A DNA stretch of 64,000 nucleotides from Gnetum montanum (lineage: Eukaryota; Streptophyta; Gnetopsida; Gnetales; Gnetaceae). The notes beneath the pieces are model-generated. The model was not told the DNA's origin. It saw only the letters and a program-made list of their open reading frames with translations, and searched no databases. A program made the position numbers and the translations under genes. Positions 1-10,974 of this stretch are shown piece by piece (within the stretch, counting starts at the first letter, position 1; every line of letters begins with the position of its first letter). The DNA lies in the NCBI GenBank assembly GCA_015680685.1, contig MNCI01000958.1, forward strand, positions 1-64,000, read 5' to 3'.

Positions 1-686
1 TTTGTTCATTTCCATCTTGACATCTACTTCATCGATGTCATAGTTTTCCCTTTTTATCTATCTTTCTTACTCTTTTTCTTTCTCCATTCTAACGCTACCG
101 AAGGTTCGCGATTAGTCATGGGGGTACGGGGCCTGATTTTTTCGATTTTCTCCCTACCCTGATATTTTTTGATTTTCTTCCTAACCCCTACACCTTCGGT
201 AGTCATCAGTCACATATTCCCAGATCCATATTAGCCATACCACAACCTAGCGAATGAGTTTACACCAAAGCAAGGTATCAATTACATGATGATTCAATTA
301 CCCTTGCTAATATATGATTATGTTGTGTGTGCAAATGGTGGACATGCAAACAACAAATTGGATCTAGAGCAAACACTTGGAGTGGAGCCATGCTAGAAGT
401 AGCTATGCAAGGAGCAAGATTGATGGCGCGCTTACCGATGGACAACGAAGGTGCAATTTTGGCGTTGGTAGCAGCAACACTTCTTTCTCTCTCTCTTTCT
501 CAACTGCCAACAAAGGCTTGATGTCATTGTAATAAGGTGTTCACCCCTGTTGTCATGAACACCAGTTTTGTCAAGTCTTGTAATAATGATCCGTTCACAT
601 GTCATCCCATTAGTTCCATTCCCCTCAATAATTCCATACCTACCTGATATTATTGTAAGGAACTCGAGGACAAGTTTTCATTTAGT
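1..686 (+). other. 3' region of element 1 with small-ORF remnant
   Basis: This lies between the lost pol and the polypurine tract. It holds an internal CATGGGGGTA motif at 117-126, a splice-like stretch (AAGGTATCAA near 270 to TTGTGTGTGCAA near 334), and a remnant of a small ORF around 335-521. In the frame of 327-521 the peptide has the words IGSRANTW, MQGARLMA and MDNE, matching IGSRRNTW, MQGAKSMA and MDNE in element B (42048-42272). The reading frame is probably broken near its start. It may be non-coding. No function is recognised. Confidence 0.5.
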
Positions 687-696
687 CATGGGGGTA
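687..696 (+). promoter_or_regulatory. Polypurine tract of element 1
   Basis: CATGGGGGTA lies immediately before the TGATGAG start of the LTR. This is where plus-strand DNA synthesis is primed in LTR retrotransposons. The same ten bases precede the 3' LTR of element B. Confidence 0.8.
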
Positions 697-1665
697 TGAT
701 GAGACGCAATATCTCATGCACCGCGATATCGCGTACGCGATATCATGGCCATCGCGATATCACGTCATCCCCTGCAATATATCGTACATGATATCGCGGT
801 CTACCGCCAAATCTATAAATAAGAGGCGGCACTCCCCTCATTTCCCATCCTAGGCTAGAAGTAGCAAAGCTTTGGCAGATTGATCACCCCAGAGATAGAA
901 TATTTTCCATGTGCCTACAGTAGGAGTCCCCCAAGTGAACGGTTCTTTATTCAAGCAGCTTTGTACCTGAACGCAAGTTGTGTATGACAATAAAGATGAG
1001 CTTTGTGGATAAACCTTGCAGTACATGGATAGGTTTTATTACATGTTATTTCTTACCTGTTGTTAGCGTGACATGAGTACGACTTGGTTACGAGCATTGA
1101 CGAATTTGTCCGACTAACCAAGGAATCGGCTACTCATCGCGATTAGATTCTCTCACCCTTGTCTCCTAGAACGCAGGATGAGTACGACTTGATTACGAGT
1201 ATCTACGGATGTGTATGGCTAGTCAAGGAATCAGCTACTTATCATGCTTAGGCTAGTTAGGTGCCTCAGTATGATCACTTTGAGCACGTGCATTACATGT
1301 GGTGATCCCAGTAACGATTAGCATTTGGTAGCCACAGTTGCATAGTTCAGGGTGTGTACGAAAAGTGGGAATGGATGCTGAAACTAGTTAATTTAGACTT
1401 AGGACCTTAGTTAGAGTTAGTTAATTTCTCAACCCTTCACCCTTTAGCATAGGAGATAAAACTAGAAAAGACCAAAAAAATCATATACCTCGGACTTACT
1501 TAACCATACATTATGACAACAACAAGTAAGTCTGGGAAGACAACGAATGATTAACTCCAAGTGTTCCATGGGGCGTTTAGGCATTTAGTCTGCAGAGTTC
1601 GACCGGATCGTGCGTGCTACGCTCGTTTCGTATGGTTGAGTGTAGGGGTACCTTGCCACTCATCA
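697..1665 (+). repeat. 3' LTR of element 1 (969 bp)
   Basis: It starts TGATGAGACGC and ends GCCACTCATCA. The U3 part (697-810) is packed with GATATC palindromes, mostly as CGCGATATC. A TATA box (TATAAATAAG) sits at 814-823 and a polyadenylation signal AATAAAG near 989-995. It matches the LTRs of element B and, in reverse, the solo LTR at 30407-31496. Confidence 0.92.
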
Positions 1666-1689
1666 AATGTTATAGCTATATTTCGTACA

Positions 1690-2530
1690 AAAATACTATG
1701 TTCAATCATAGTGGTAGAAATCCCAGTCATGGGGAAGGCCACCGCCAAACTAGTCACACTCTTCATATCATCCAAACCCAAGCACTTATTAGGTTCAGCA
1801 TCCTATTTTCCCAACTGGGTCAACATCCTCTATCTCACCACATCATTATCATTCTCCTAAGTACTATCAACCTATGTCCTCTCCAAAAAAATCACCCCCT
1901 CATGTGCCTTACACTTCTCCTCGCCCTCAATATTCTCATTATTCACCTCATTCTACATCGCCACTAGTTGTGTTAGAAGGATTTGCAACATAGCATCAGC
2001 CCATGAATGATACTTGTGTTGCTACTGTTAACTATAATGAGAATCCTCCACAACATTGAAGGCATCCCTTCTTTAGGCATGACTATAGAAAGGGATTGCA
2101 TAGTTCCGAGACCACTACACCCTCCAACTTAGCACAAGTTCAACACTATGATGCATCTTTCTCCTCGAACCCAATGCCTCATGTTACTTTATCAAGGCCA
2201 CCAATCAATACTCCAACAACCATACAACCCAATGAACATAGCCATGTAGGGAGACATATCGATCCTTGCATACCATCTTACAGTCATGGGTGCCATAGTG
2301 GATCAGCTTCTTATCACATAACCACATCTTATAATCTGTCCCACTATGCCTACTACAATCAAGTGTGTGAGCCCCAATTTGGGTGTATTCCTGCCACCAC
2401 CTCAAAAGTCACCTGGTGGTTTGGATATGATCGATTCCCAACATTTCCAACATGCATGGATCCACACTTTCCATTTATTAATTCTTGCCATGATCAAAAG
2501 TTTAGTTATGGAGGATATCCTCCATTCTAA
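1690..2530 (+). pseudogene. Gag-tail remnant, Pro/Ser/His/Tyr-rich
   Basis: The best open stretch is 2096-2530 (144 codons), and the same frame is open upstream with proline-rich words such as YYQPMSSPKKSPPHVP. The sequence around CAGTCATGGGGAA (1727-1739) and the Tyr/Pro/Ser/His composition match the low-complexity segment between the gag domain and the protease in element B (36230-36600). No catalytic motif is present. It is probably the C-terminal spacer of gag, now without function. Confidence 0.55.
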
Positions 2531-4567
2531 CAAATAGAATTAATAAATGGTTTTTCTTTTCTTTAATTTTATAATTTTTTATTTCCCATTTTTTTCATCT
2601 TTCAATTTGTTATTTTATCTTTTTATTTGTTGTTTCATTTTTTTATTTATTATTTTATCTTTTTATGGGTAATCTCATCTATGAATAAAACACTCATGTG
2701 ACCCATTGGTTGAGGTGTTGTTCTATGCTATCAAGTCTCAAGTGACTAATTATTTGGATAGTGAGCCCACAACATCCAACCACCCATTCTATTAATAAGA
2801 GGTTCTACTCTAGGTATGATGATATTCTTGCCATCATGAAAACTTAAAAGTAATTTTGTGCTCATTATGCTCAAAGTGAAGAATGATGGACTAAGAAGGA
2901 ATGACTAGGGTGTGACATCAAGGGAACTTGTGGATTCTTTTTCATGACATCTATAGGTATTATCATGCAGCCTAGTTGTACTAATATCCTTGTAGATCTA
3001 ACAAAAAATGGAAGTAAGAGTAATAAAGTCACTCAGTAGAAACTCAATGTTGTTCTAGGGGTCCCACTGGAAAGACATGCACCCATGCCTGAAGGTTGGC
3101 GACTTCTTCCATTCACTATTGGAAAGGACAAAGTGCCAAAGTGGCTAAAAAAAAAGAAGACAAATCACACAAGAAAATATCAAAAAGAAAAATTGTGTGT
3201 GTGTGTGTGCTACAGATTCCAAATCACTACTCCCTTGGACAAAATACCAAGTGATCATACACCTTGCTATTATGGTGCTCTTATGGTTGCTCATCATTCT
3301 ATGAAACAATGTAATGTCACTGATTGGAGGAATGGACTTGGTCTTGATTTTGGAGTGATGGGCTAATGACACATTAATTAAGTCCTACACTCAAGATTCA
3401 TTGTGCCATGGGTCAGTTACCTCATGTTCCAATCTCTGCAATCCCTTATACAATTTGCCTCATCTCGTTGTTCATGTATTTGTGACTCATGTCTTGTGTA
3501 GCATTGAATTCATATCTCATCATGATGGTATGTACATGTGTGTGTTTTGTGCAACTAGTGGAGATTATATTTAAACCTTTTAGTACCTACAAACATTTTC
3601 AGGCATGGTTACATAAGGGCATCATAGGTAGGAACCTACTTTGGGGAGGATCCAGATGTGTAACCTTTGTAATTTACACTCATTGCACATCATCATCACA
3701 TCATTTTATACCCTCTGAGTACTTCATTTCCAAATCTATTCTTTCCTTTGTCATCATTTTATCAAACGTTCCTCAAAACCATTACATGTCCTTTTATGTG
3801 TCACCCAAACAAATCAAGTTTGACATTAAACTTTTAGGGTAACTTCCTTGAAAAAAATTTCAAACTCTAAAATCACACAAAGCAAAGAATTCAAAATTTA
3901 TTAAAGGCAATGAGTAAGGTATGAAATAATTGAAATTCTTTCAATAACCTTAGTAATAATTGATCTTTATGTGATTATAGATGACCCGGAGGACCTTCTC
4001 AAGGTGCAACTAAATGCCCAGGGGGAGGCAGAGGCCAAGGACCTCATGTAGAACATGTAGATCAGTAGGCATAATCATTCAGCATCCATCAAGGAACTCC
4101 TATCACTACACAATCTGGCCAAGCAAAAGGTGGAGGGGTCAAGGCTAAAGCCTACAAAGAGGAATGACGACCATTTGCGGCATGGCATGTCAAGGCCAAT
4201 TAAGTGTTCCCACAGCTTCCGTGTCCATGGGAAGTGTTGACCTCATTGAACATTGGAACATCAGCATGGACAACTCATAATCCTTAGATTGAAGAGGAGA
4301 AACATTAGGCACTTCTTCAACGGTATCAATCTCAGAAGCCTGAAGTGCAGGACAAAGGAAAGGTACCCATGGAGGAGCCACCACCATCAGAAACTCCATG
4401 AGTTCCACAAGTTTTATTTTTTTTGTTCGTGTCCAAATTTTATTTAGTCCCATATTGTAGCATGAAACAGTCCATGGTCATTCAATAATCTCATACCTAT
4501 CCCCTATTTGTAATTGAATGAAGTTGTTCCTTACTTTCTTTAACTTGAGGATGAGTTGTTATTCAGT
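2531..4567 (+). other. 3' region of element 2 with possible third-ORF start
   Basis: AT-rich sequence after the lost pol. The segment near 2906-2935 (GGTGTGACATCAAGGGAACTTG) matches the 3' region of B near 40960. A (TG)8 run lies at 3194-3209. Near 3975-3990 a splice-acceptor-like TTATGTGATTATAG is followed by ATGACCCGGAGGACC, similar in layout to the start of the long ORF of element F at 54359, but the following frame is soon closed. Otherwise I see no gene. Confidence 0.45.
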
Positions 4568-4577
4568 CATGGGGGTT
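4568..4577 (+). promoter_or_regulatory. Polypurine tract of element 2
   Basis: CATGGGGGTT directly precedes the LTR start TGATGAATC. Confidence 0.75.
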
Positions 4578-5465
4578 TGATGAATCATGTTTTGCTAGAT
4601 TCTGATATCTGACCCTTGACATCAGACCTTTGACATCGGACCCTTGACATCGAATCCATGATATCAGCTACATGATATCGCGGCCTAGATAACGATATCG
4701 TGATTCCTGTGTAAGCCTATAAATACACCTTTGGGCACACAGGAAGGGGAGGGAGGTTAATATATAAGTATAGTCTTTTTGTTCATTTGTAGTTCATCTC
4801 AACTCTTTGCCCAGTGCATGCCCACAATGTGATGACTGTAATTGTACGAAACCTTTATTTGAGTGTGACATTCTTGGACATGCACATGACCGGAAATAAA
4901 GATCGAGATTACTCCATCATTGCAGCATTCACTTAGTTTTAATTGCTTAATTGTTATTGTTATTTATTTCTTTCTTAATTAATGTTTCTTTACCTTCCTT
5001 TATTATTCCTATTATTAAATGTAGAATGAGTACGACTTAATCATGAGCATTTAAGTGTGACTACTTGGTAACCCAGTAGCGTATCTAGGAGCGCTCAAGT
5101 AATATATGCTTAGTGATCCTAGAAGTAGTACATGAGGTCTAAGATGTGTACGGATGATTACAGACGAATTCTCATTGCACTTCAGCTAGCTTAGATTCTC
5201 TTCTTCCACTCCCTCTTAGCTTAAAACAAAGTTATTTTCCATTGCCTCTAGGAGTAACACTAGTTTAGACCCACATCATACACCTCACTCTATACTAAAC
5301 CATATGTGATAAAGCAAATACTAGTCTAGGTGGGAAGACAAGAAACTGTGATAAACATGTAACTATCTAGATACCACAACTAGTCCATTTGCAAATTTTG
5401 ATCAGATCATGCATACACACTTGTATTTGTATGGTTGAGTGTAGGGGTACCTAGCCACTCATCAC
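4578..5465 (+). repeat. 3' LTR of element 2 (888 bp)
   Basis: It begins TGATGAATC and ends CCACTCATCA. The U3 (about 4600-4710) has short direct repeats of roughly 15 bp built on TGACATCGGACCC, grading into ATGATATCG units. The TATA box CCTATAAATAC lies near 4716-4726. The last 40 bases (GGTTGAGTGTAGGGGTACC...) match the LTR ends of elements 1, B and D. Confidence 0.9.
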
Positions 5466-5481
5466 ACACGTAGCTAACTAA

Positions 5482-5502
5482 AGTCCTCGGAAATAGTGCC
5501 AA
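5482..5502 (-). promoter_or_regulatory. Primer-binding site of element 3
   Basis: On the reverse strand this reads TGGCACTATTTCCGAGGACTT, one base after the LTR end. It resembles a decayed complement of the plant tRNA-Asp 3' end, as expected for Athila-like elements. Confidence 0.65.
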
Positions 5503-5503
5503 T

Positions 5504-6331
5504 GATGAGCAAGGAGTATACCCTACACCAAACCATATGAATTACTAACATTCAGTCAATGATTTGGTCAAATTCTAAATACTTTAGGTTTCCAAGTACA
5601 CTAATTTCAAGAGGTGAATCTAACCATTGCAATCATTATCTTCCCAATTCCATATGTGAAGTGCAAGTGTATGATTAAGTGTAACTAAGGCATATGATTT
5701 TTATTATTTTATCTTTCATATTTTAAGTTAACTAAGAATAAGAATAAATTAATTTAATATTTAACTAATCCAATAACTAGGTAACACTTAACTAATCCTA
5801 ACATAAGCATCCATTCCCACTTTCTATACACATCTTAAACATGTTATAGTGCCATTGGATTACCAAGCGTTAAGTGTATGCTTGAAGTGGTCACACTTGT
5901 GTATGCTATTTAATCGATACTAATTAATTACTTAAAAACATTAAAGTAAATTACATTAGTATTAAATGCTTAAGGAAATAATTAATCTATTCCAAGTGTT
6001 TCAAGGTTTTATTAGAAAATCTCATCTTTATTGTCGTCCACATTGAAGTGCTCATTTACAATAGTGCTCAAATAAAGATCCGCACAATTTGACTCCTATT
6101 GTAAACACTTAGAAAATATTCTAACTCTCAAATGGAAAAACTGCAAGCACTTCGCTACAACTATGAAAAGATTTCCACAAATGCAGTGGGCAAGCACACA
6201 TTTATAGGTAGAGACAAGGTGCCCCATCGATGAGTACATGTCAACAGGTCAAACCCCACATCGATGAGATCCCGTCAACGAGGTCATGTTGATGGCATCT
6301 CATCAAAGTGGCCCAAAAATATGACTCATTA
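5504..6331 (-). repeat. 5' LTR of element 3
   Basis: On the reverse strand it begins TAATGAGTCATA (the first TG is mutated to TA) and ends CTCATCA. The U3 carries repeated ATCGATG/TCATCGATG words. The TATA-like CTATAAATGTG lies near 6200-6212. The length of 828 bp is in the family range. Confidence 0.75.
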
Positions 6332-8290
6332 GCTATACCACTAGTACAAAAGCTTCTTTACAATCAATACCCTCATTTTTGAGAGTATCCCTTTACTACC
6401 AATTCTACCTTGTACACTTCTCCCTCTTTTATCCTAAAGAGTCATCTATAACTAATTAACCTTCTTTCAAGGGGAATTTCAACAAGTTCCTATGTTTTTT
6501 TATATGAGTGATTGCATTTTCTCATTGATAGCCTTTTTTCAAACTTAGCTAATGTTTTAATTACAAGCTTCTTGATAGGTTTGAGAAGGATCACTATTAT
6601 ACAAAAGATAAGATTTCAAATACTGTAGTGGTCATTTTACTTGATTTGACTTTCTTAATGGTTGATCTTCTTCCAAAGTTAGATCTTCCCCACCATTAGT
6701 TTTATCATTAAATTGTTCTATAGTTGATTCCTAGTCAAAGTTCAAATACGCTTATTTTGGAACCTTGTCCTCAACCACATTAGGTTGAGATGATTTCATA
6801 AACACCACATCTCTGCTCTAAATGATTCTATCGATACAAGTATTTCATAGCTTATATTCTTTTACATCATGGCTAAATCCAAAAAATTCATTTATTGAAC
6901 TTATAAACCAATTTAGATCTATATTCTTTAGGCACATGACAATAAGCTATACTCCCAAATACTTAAAAATTATTTAATAAAACTTTCTTACTGAATCATA
7001 TTGCGTATGGGATTTTTCTATCCAGTGATTATAAGGCATTTTATTGATTAAGTATTAAGTTTTCATCATAGCTTCCATCTAAAATTTCTTTTGAAGGCCA
7101 ACATCATTGAGCATACATCGACCTCATTCTAGGAGCATTCTATTTATCCACTCTACAATTCCATTTTGTTATGGAGTTCTTGTAATGCTCTTCTATTTAA
7201 AAATACTATGAGTCCTTCAAAACTTTTTAGATTCATTTGAACAAATTTCCCCATCATTATCTATTCAAAGGACATTATTTCTTTTGTTAGATTGATTTTC
7301 AACAAGAGTTTTACATTCCCTTAATTTATCAAAGGCTCCATATTTGAATTTTAGAAAGTAATTTCCATACTTTGTTAGAGTGATCATCTATGAAAGAGAC
7401 ATAATATTTAGAGCTAGCAATTAAAGCCACTGAAACAAGACTAAACACATCACTCTAAATAACATCCAATTTGTTTTTATATCTTTTAGTATTTATAGGA
7501 AAGATCAAATAATATTGTTTTCCCTTCTATTAATGTTCATAAAGAGGCAAGTGATCTTCAGCATTGTCTTTAATTACACCTTTTTTCTTGAAGAAGCTAG
7601 ATGGACATTTCACCCACATGCCCAAGTCTCCTATGCCATAAATTCATGGTGAATTTCTTTGTTTATGCATGAAGGACTTCAACTTTTTTGGCCAATGTAA
7701 CACAATCCAACTAGTACAACTACCTAGTTCCTTCTCTGTATTCTATGACTATGATTTTTTTCCCTAAAAAATCATCCATGTCTTATTTCCAAATAATACA
7801 AACAAGTGAAAATCATCAGAATCAACTACAACTAGCAAAATTTCATGACTTAATGACATGATATAGCTTAAAAATTATAATTAATTTTCCATTACATGAA
7901 AACTTTATGATACTATAGTCCTTAACAACATAGGTTTCATCATTCCTAAGAAAAATAGAAGTGCACATAGCTTCATGGTATTTAGAAAATAATTATAAGA
8001 GTAAAGGTATATGAAGCACCTAAATCAATATATTAGAAATTATAATTAGAATTATCTTTAGTTTTACTGCACATAAGTCTAGGAGTTCATCCTTAGCATC
8101 TTTCATAGAAACCAAATCTAGCCTCTTTCTCCTTCTTCTTTTTTTAGAAATTTGTAGTTTTTTTTCAAGTGATAACACTTCCCACAATTCCAACACATTA
8201 GTGTCTTTCTAGGACATCATCTACAAATTTATTAAATTTAGTAGTATTCTTACCAAAGGATTTACTAAAGTGATGTTTACCTTCAGTAGG
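6332..8290 (-). pseudogene. Copia zinc knuckle, protease, integrase and RT start (decayed)
   Basis: Reverse strand. A CCHC-type knuckle (CWNCGKCYHLKKNY, with the last Cys replaced by Tyr) is at 8195-8154. A protease core IDLGAS is at 8029-8012. The integrase core DNDGE is at 7261-7247 and the conserved copia motif, seen as QNGIVEWINRMLLE, is at about 7170-7125. The word SRDVVF before RT lies near 6810. RT starts with VVKGYSQK and GIDCKEAFV near 6415-6350. Many stops interrupt it, for example a stop where the usual second Gln of the QQNG motif stands. No product is expected. Confidence 0.82.
8286..8290. repeat. Target-site duplication of element A, left copy
   Basis: GTAGG immediately before the LTR terminus at 8291. 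The same five bases follow the other LTR at 18143-18147. Confidence 0.9.
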
Positions 8291-9099
8291 TGATGAGTGG
8301 CGAGGTATCCCTACACTCAACCATACAAATATGAGCGTACATGCACGATCAGGTCGAATTCCAAGGACTAAGTGCTTATGTGCCTTTATAGAACCCAGAT
8401 GGGTTAGTCAATCATTATCTTCCTAAGCTTATTAGTATAGCGTGATTGTATGGTTAAGTAAACTTTAGGTATATGATTTTTTTATATATATTTTTATGTT
8501 TTATGTCTTGGTGCTACAAAGGGAGAAGTGAACTAATTAAGTAACCACTTTAATTTAACTAACTAACTATGCTCTAACTAGTCCTAATACTAGCATTCGT
8601 TCTCACTTGCTATCCACATCTTGAACCAATGCAACACTACTGGGATCACCAAATGCTAATCGTTACTCGGTTACCAAGTGTTCCATGCATGTTCGAAGTG
8701 GTCGTACTGAGTGTGCTTACTTGGGAGAGTTAACAAGGTGAGAGAGAAAACATTAATTAACTAAGAAAAGCATTAAATAACTGTAAATAACATTAAATAA
8801 GCTATTTTTAATGCTACAAGGTTTATCATAAAGTTCATCTTTATTTCCAGCCACAAGATGTGATTAGGTACACAATGCTCGAATAAGGATCTATTCGCTT
8901 TATGACTCCTATTGCGGGCACTCAGAAATAATTCTAACTCTGAGAAGGGAAAAAGGCACGAGTTTGAGTAAGTGAATAAGATTAATGAACTAACTATTTC
9001 CAAAACAAGTGTGCTCGCCTCTTATTTATAAGTTATAAGACAGGCCCCGATATCACTTGGAAGGATCCAATATCAGGGCCCCGATATCGTAGCTCATCA
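8291..9099 (-). repeat. 3' LTR of element A (809 bp)
   Basis: On the reverse strand it begins TGATGAGCTACGATATCGGGG and ends CCACTCATCA. Its end (GGTTGAGTGTAGGGATACC) is shared with the LTRs of elements 1, 2, B and D. Confidence 0.93.
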
Positions 9100-9115
9100 T
9101 ACCCCCACAACTGAA
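9100..9115 (-). promoter_or_regulatory. Polypurine tract of element A
   Basis: On the reverse strand TTCAGTTGTGGGGGTA ends directly at the LTR start TGATGAG. Confidence 0.75.
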
Positions 9116-10974
9116 TGAAAACTCGTCCTCGAGTTCCTTACAAAATATTGGGAAGGTATGGAATTATTGACTAAATGAGAACTGATAGTGATAGGGAATA
9201 ATAGACTCAAAGTGCCCGGTGAATGGATTGACAAACATATTACAACATTGGTGTTCATGCCCTTTGTGGTGAACATTGTACATAGATGACATCCAAACCC
9301 TCATTTAATAGAGAAAATAAAATGAGGCATGTTGCTGCCAATGCTAGAAATGTGCACTCCGTTGTTCATCCATAGCCACATGACCAAACTTGTTCCTTGC
9401 ATAAATGATCCAGCTCCAGTCCATCCTGAGTGCTTCCTCCTATCCTAATCTATTGTTCATGTAATCACCATCTGCACACACAACACAATCATGAATTAAC
9501 AGGGATAGATAAGCCACAATGCAGTTGATACCTTACCTCAATATAAGTGCATTAGCTGGGTTGTGGGTATGGCAGATACTAGGTTAGAGGTTTTTAACTG
9601 ATATCTACCCAAGGTGTAGGGGGGGAGATAGGTAATTGAATTAAAAAATTTGTGACAAGGCCCCCACAACTAAGAGTGAACCTTCGGTAGCGATAGGGTG
9701 GAAAAACTGAAGGAACAATTAAGATGAGGGAAATAATAATAGTGAAGCTAATAAAATGAATGTCATGGATGGGGATGAAACAAGAAATGGTTGATTGCAA
9801 AGAATGTTTAAGGGAAAGAACTTAATAATTGCACCAAAAAGGAATGCCAATGGATCCTCCCCAAAGTAGGATTATGCCTTTTATGCCCTGATAGACCCAC
9901 AAATCAAAGAGTCTATAGGCTCTTGGAATGACATATGGAAATAAAGGTTAAGAACTTACCCACAAGAATTTACCAAAAACTAACAATGCATCAACCAAGA
10001 CGTAGACTAATCATAAAATTAGCAATGAGGTGGAATATGGGAAGAAATATGGAAGAAGAGGAGGAAATGTAATGGAATCCTAAGAGCAAGGTTGTGTAAA
10101 GTCCCTTGTGTATTATGTGGTTAATATGATTGAATAAAATTCATCCCAAGTTCGGACTCACCAACCACATCTAGTGACCTTACATCAACACATTTGACCA
10201 ACCCATCCTCATGAAGCAACAGGAATGCGTCCATTGAGTCACCACCATTCCAAGGAGAGAAAGATATAGAAGCAGGAAGCAAGAATGGGCCTTAGTTAGA
10301 GGGAACCTTTAGGCATGGGTAACATGTCTTTTCAGTGCCATAACCAGTGTTTGCAGCCCATGCTTCTTTATTATGTCTAAGGGGTATGCTTTGAATTCCC
10401 ACTAGTGTTTTTTTTTTATTTTTTTGCATGAGAACCACACCATGCAAAGACTTATTTAGATTCATTCAACTTCCTGATATTTGGTCAATAGTGGAATGGC
10501 AGAAAACCCATGAAAAAAATCCAAGTACCCAAGAGAATAGCTAGCACAAATGCATCAAATCCCTTTGAGGTCACACCCGTTTCAACCATTAAATCCTTCC
10601 TTGGTTTGAAGAATACCAAGTCACCACTTCATTAATATTTTTTTCTTAGAAAAAAGGGATAGTACAGTTCCAAAGCCAAGGGAGACCATAGCATTGAATG
10701 GATGAATGGACAATGTGGACTCATTGCTTGTTTTATCAAAAGAACCATATCTTAGTATCAACATTGAAAATCAAAGGTAAAAATCGAACATTAGCAATCC
10801 ACATTATTATAGTCCAACCCACCATCATGAGCACTTATTATATGATGAATGAAAATAAATCAAACAAAGAAATAGTAAGAATGTGAATGATGGTGTAAAA
10901 CAAAAATAAGTAAAATTGAAAAGATGTGTAAAATAAAAATACAAAAGGAATTGAGGGCTTCAAATGGTTAGCAT
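9116..10974 (-). other. 3' region of element A with a small spliced-looking ORF
   Basis: Reverse strand, AT-rich, homologous to the 3' regions of B and element 1. A possible 65-bp intron has donor GAG|GTAAGG (9536) and acceptor TTGTGTGTGCAG (9472), followed at once by ATGG (ATG 9471-9469). Allowing one frame shift, the downstream peptide holds WTGAGSFMQGTSLVM, aligning with WNGAVLKATMQGAKSMA in element B. No other gene is seen between the integrase end and the polypurine tract. Confidence 0.45.

Larger units (their letters stand above)
1..1665 (+). mobile_element. Element 1: 3' end of an Athila-like Ty3/gypsy retrotransposon
   Basis: Only the 3' untranslated part and the 3' LTR are in the window; the coding part lies off the left edge. 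Bases 1-696 match the 3' region of element B (about 41742-42410) in the same order, including the landmark CTACCGAAGGTTCG, a first CATGGGGGTA motif and the true polypurine tract. The LTR has the family TGATGAG start and CTCATCA end. It appears inserted into element 2, whose gag tail resumes straight after 1665. The target duplication cannot be checked because the left end is missing. Confidence 0.85.
1666..5465 (+). mobile_element. Element 2: internally deleted gypsy element, 3' part
   Basis: This element is interrupted by element 1 on its left. What remains is a gag-tail-like stretch (1690-2530), a long 3' region (2531-4577) and a 3' LTR (4578-5465). No PR, RT, RH or IN is recognisable between gag and the 3' region, whereas in elements A, B and D that interval is about 4 kb. 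It is therefore a deletion derivative or a non-autonomous form. It is itself inserted against the primer-binding-site end of reverse-strand element 3. Confidence 0.75.
5466..6331 (-). mobile_element. Element 3: 5' LTR and primer-binding site of a reverse-strand gypsy element
   Basis: Read on the reverse strand, an LTR runs from 6331 to 5504 and is followed by a primer-binding site and about 20 bases of leader, then cut by element 2 at 5465. The rest is expected off the left edge. The right boundary falls inside copia reverse transcriptase sequence, so element 3 inserted into the copia element. The LTR resembles that of F (TGATGAGTCATA start, TATAAATGTGTGC TATA region). Confidence 0.75.

Noticed and set aside
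2205-2405. Reverse-strand 66-codon frame opposite the gag-tail remnant of element 2
   Set aside because: It is a shadow of the forward Pro/His/Tyr-rich frame and shows no motif.
3489-3842. A 117-codon frame in the 3' region of element 2
   Set aside because: It lies in non-coding 3' sequence, lacks any motif, and has no counterpart in the matching regions of the other elements.
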